Assembly (NCBI RefSeq): GCF_030704535.1
Contig: NC_081811.1
Span: forward strand, 4,319,001 to 4,383,000
From: Vitis vinifera
Taxonomy: Eukaryota; Streptophyta; Magnoliopsida; Vitales; Vitaceae
Direction of reading: 5' to 3'
Length of the DNA: 64,000 nt
Each line of letters starts with the position of its first letter. The first letter of the stretch is position 1. The notes under the pieces were generated by a model. That model did not search any database and was not told the DNA's origin. It saw only the letters and a program-made list of their open reading frames with translations. The position numbers were made by a program, and so were the translations under genes. Shown piece after piece: positions 63,883-64,000 of the stretch.

Positions 63883-64000
63883 ATGGTGTCGTTTCTCTGT
63901 TCTACCAAATCTCTCTTCATCTTCTTCATCATCTCCGCTATTCCCGTGGCTTACATCATCTCCGTCGAGCGAGCGGAGCCCTCCACCCATGTCTACCACT
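63883..64000 (+). CDS. Start of a secretory or membrane-anchored protein (possibly Ca-dependent phosphotriesterase-like), partial
   Basis: ATG at 63883 opens a frame running off the right edge (39 codons plus one base). It begins MVSFLCSTKS and continues with a hydrophobic stretch (about residues 11-27, LFIFFIISAIPVAYIISV), an N-terminal signal peptide or anchor, then a polar segment. Its position next to COX5C and CGEP recalls the Arabidopsis At2g47370 neighbourhood, where a calcium-dependent phosphotriesterase-like gene lies. That product name is an inference from synteny, since no catalytic part is visible. Confidence 0.6.
   Translation, partial: MVSFLCSTKSLFIFFIISAIPVAYIISVERAEPSTHVYH

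Overview
The window is nuclear DNA from a flowering plant, most likely a woody eudicot such as grapevine. Species is an inference: it rests on AT-rich introns and spacers, plant-specific proteins (group S1 bZIP, COX5C, chloroplast glutamyl endopeptidase), 14-20 exon genes with GT-AG introns, and a heavy load of plant retroelements. There is no bacterial or organellar organisation, no CRISPR array and no virus.

Layout. 1-2361: decayed 3' half of a Ty1/copia retrotransposon with its 3' LTR, lying inside an intron of the next gene. 2507-13835 (minus): 5' part of a WD40 protein of the BRWD/PHIP type; its 3' end is beyond the left edge. Its introns hold a LINE remnant with a SINE nested inside, and a solo LTR. 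17080-24269 (minus): complete MCM7 replicative-helicase gene in 15 exons, with an E2F-like site just upstream. 24494-24565 (minus): tRNA-His(GTG). 26582-38655 (minus): complete VPS51 tethering-complex gene in 20 coding exons, including a GC-AG intron, decayed ghost exons, a foldback MITE and LINE debris. 38700-47100: gene-free spacer, mostly a tandem duplication of a 2.5 kb unit; each copy carries the same older solo LTR plus its own later insertion (hAT-like in copy 1, another solo LTR in copy 2). 47246-48230 (plus): group S1 bZIP gene (bZIP53-like) with ACGT promoter motifs and a multi-uORF leader encoding the sucrose-control (SC) peptide. 51450-60111 (plus): complete chloroplast glutamyl endopeptidase (CGEP) gene in 14 exons. 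61885-62070 (minus): COX5C, a small mitochondrial cytochrome oxidase subunit. 63883-64000 (plus): first 39 codons of a secretory or membrane-anchored protein.

The genes are unrelated housekeeping and regulatory loci rather than a pathway cluster: DNA replication (MCM7), endosome-to-Golgi trafficking (VPS51), plastid proteolysis (CGEP), respiration (COX5C), chromatin or WD40 scaffold (BRWD-like) and carbon/energy signalling (bZIP). The order recalls two Arabidopsis neighbourhoods (around At2g47370-At2g47410 and At4g02030-At4g02060) merged in one segment; this is from memory and needs a synteny check. Exon boundaries were set by reading splice sites and keeping the protein frame intact. All coding totals of the complete genes are multiples of three: MCM7 718 aa, VPS51 782 aa, CGEP 963 aa.

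I found no wholly new biological system. The most informative items are the SC-peptide uORF cassette, the tandem duplication with datable nested insertions, the ghost exons and GC-AG intron of VPS51, and several very short retroposed tails bounded by clear target-site duplications.
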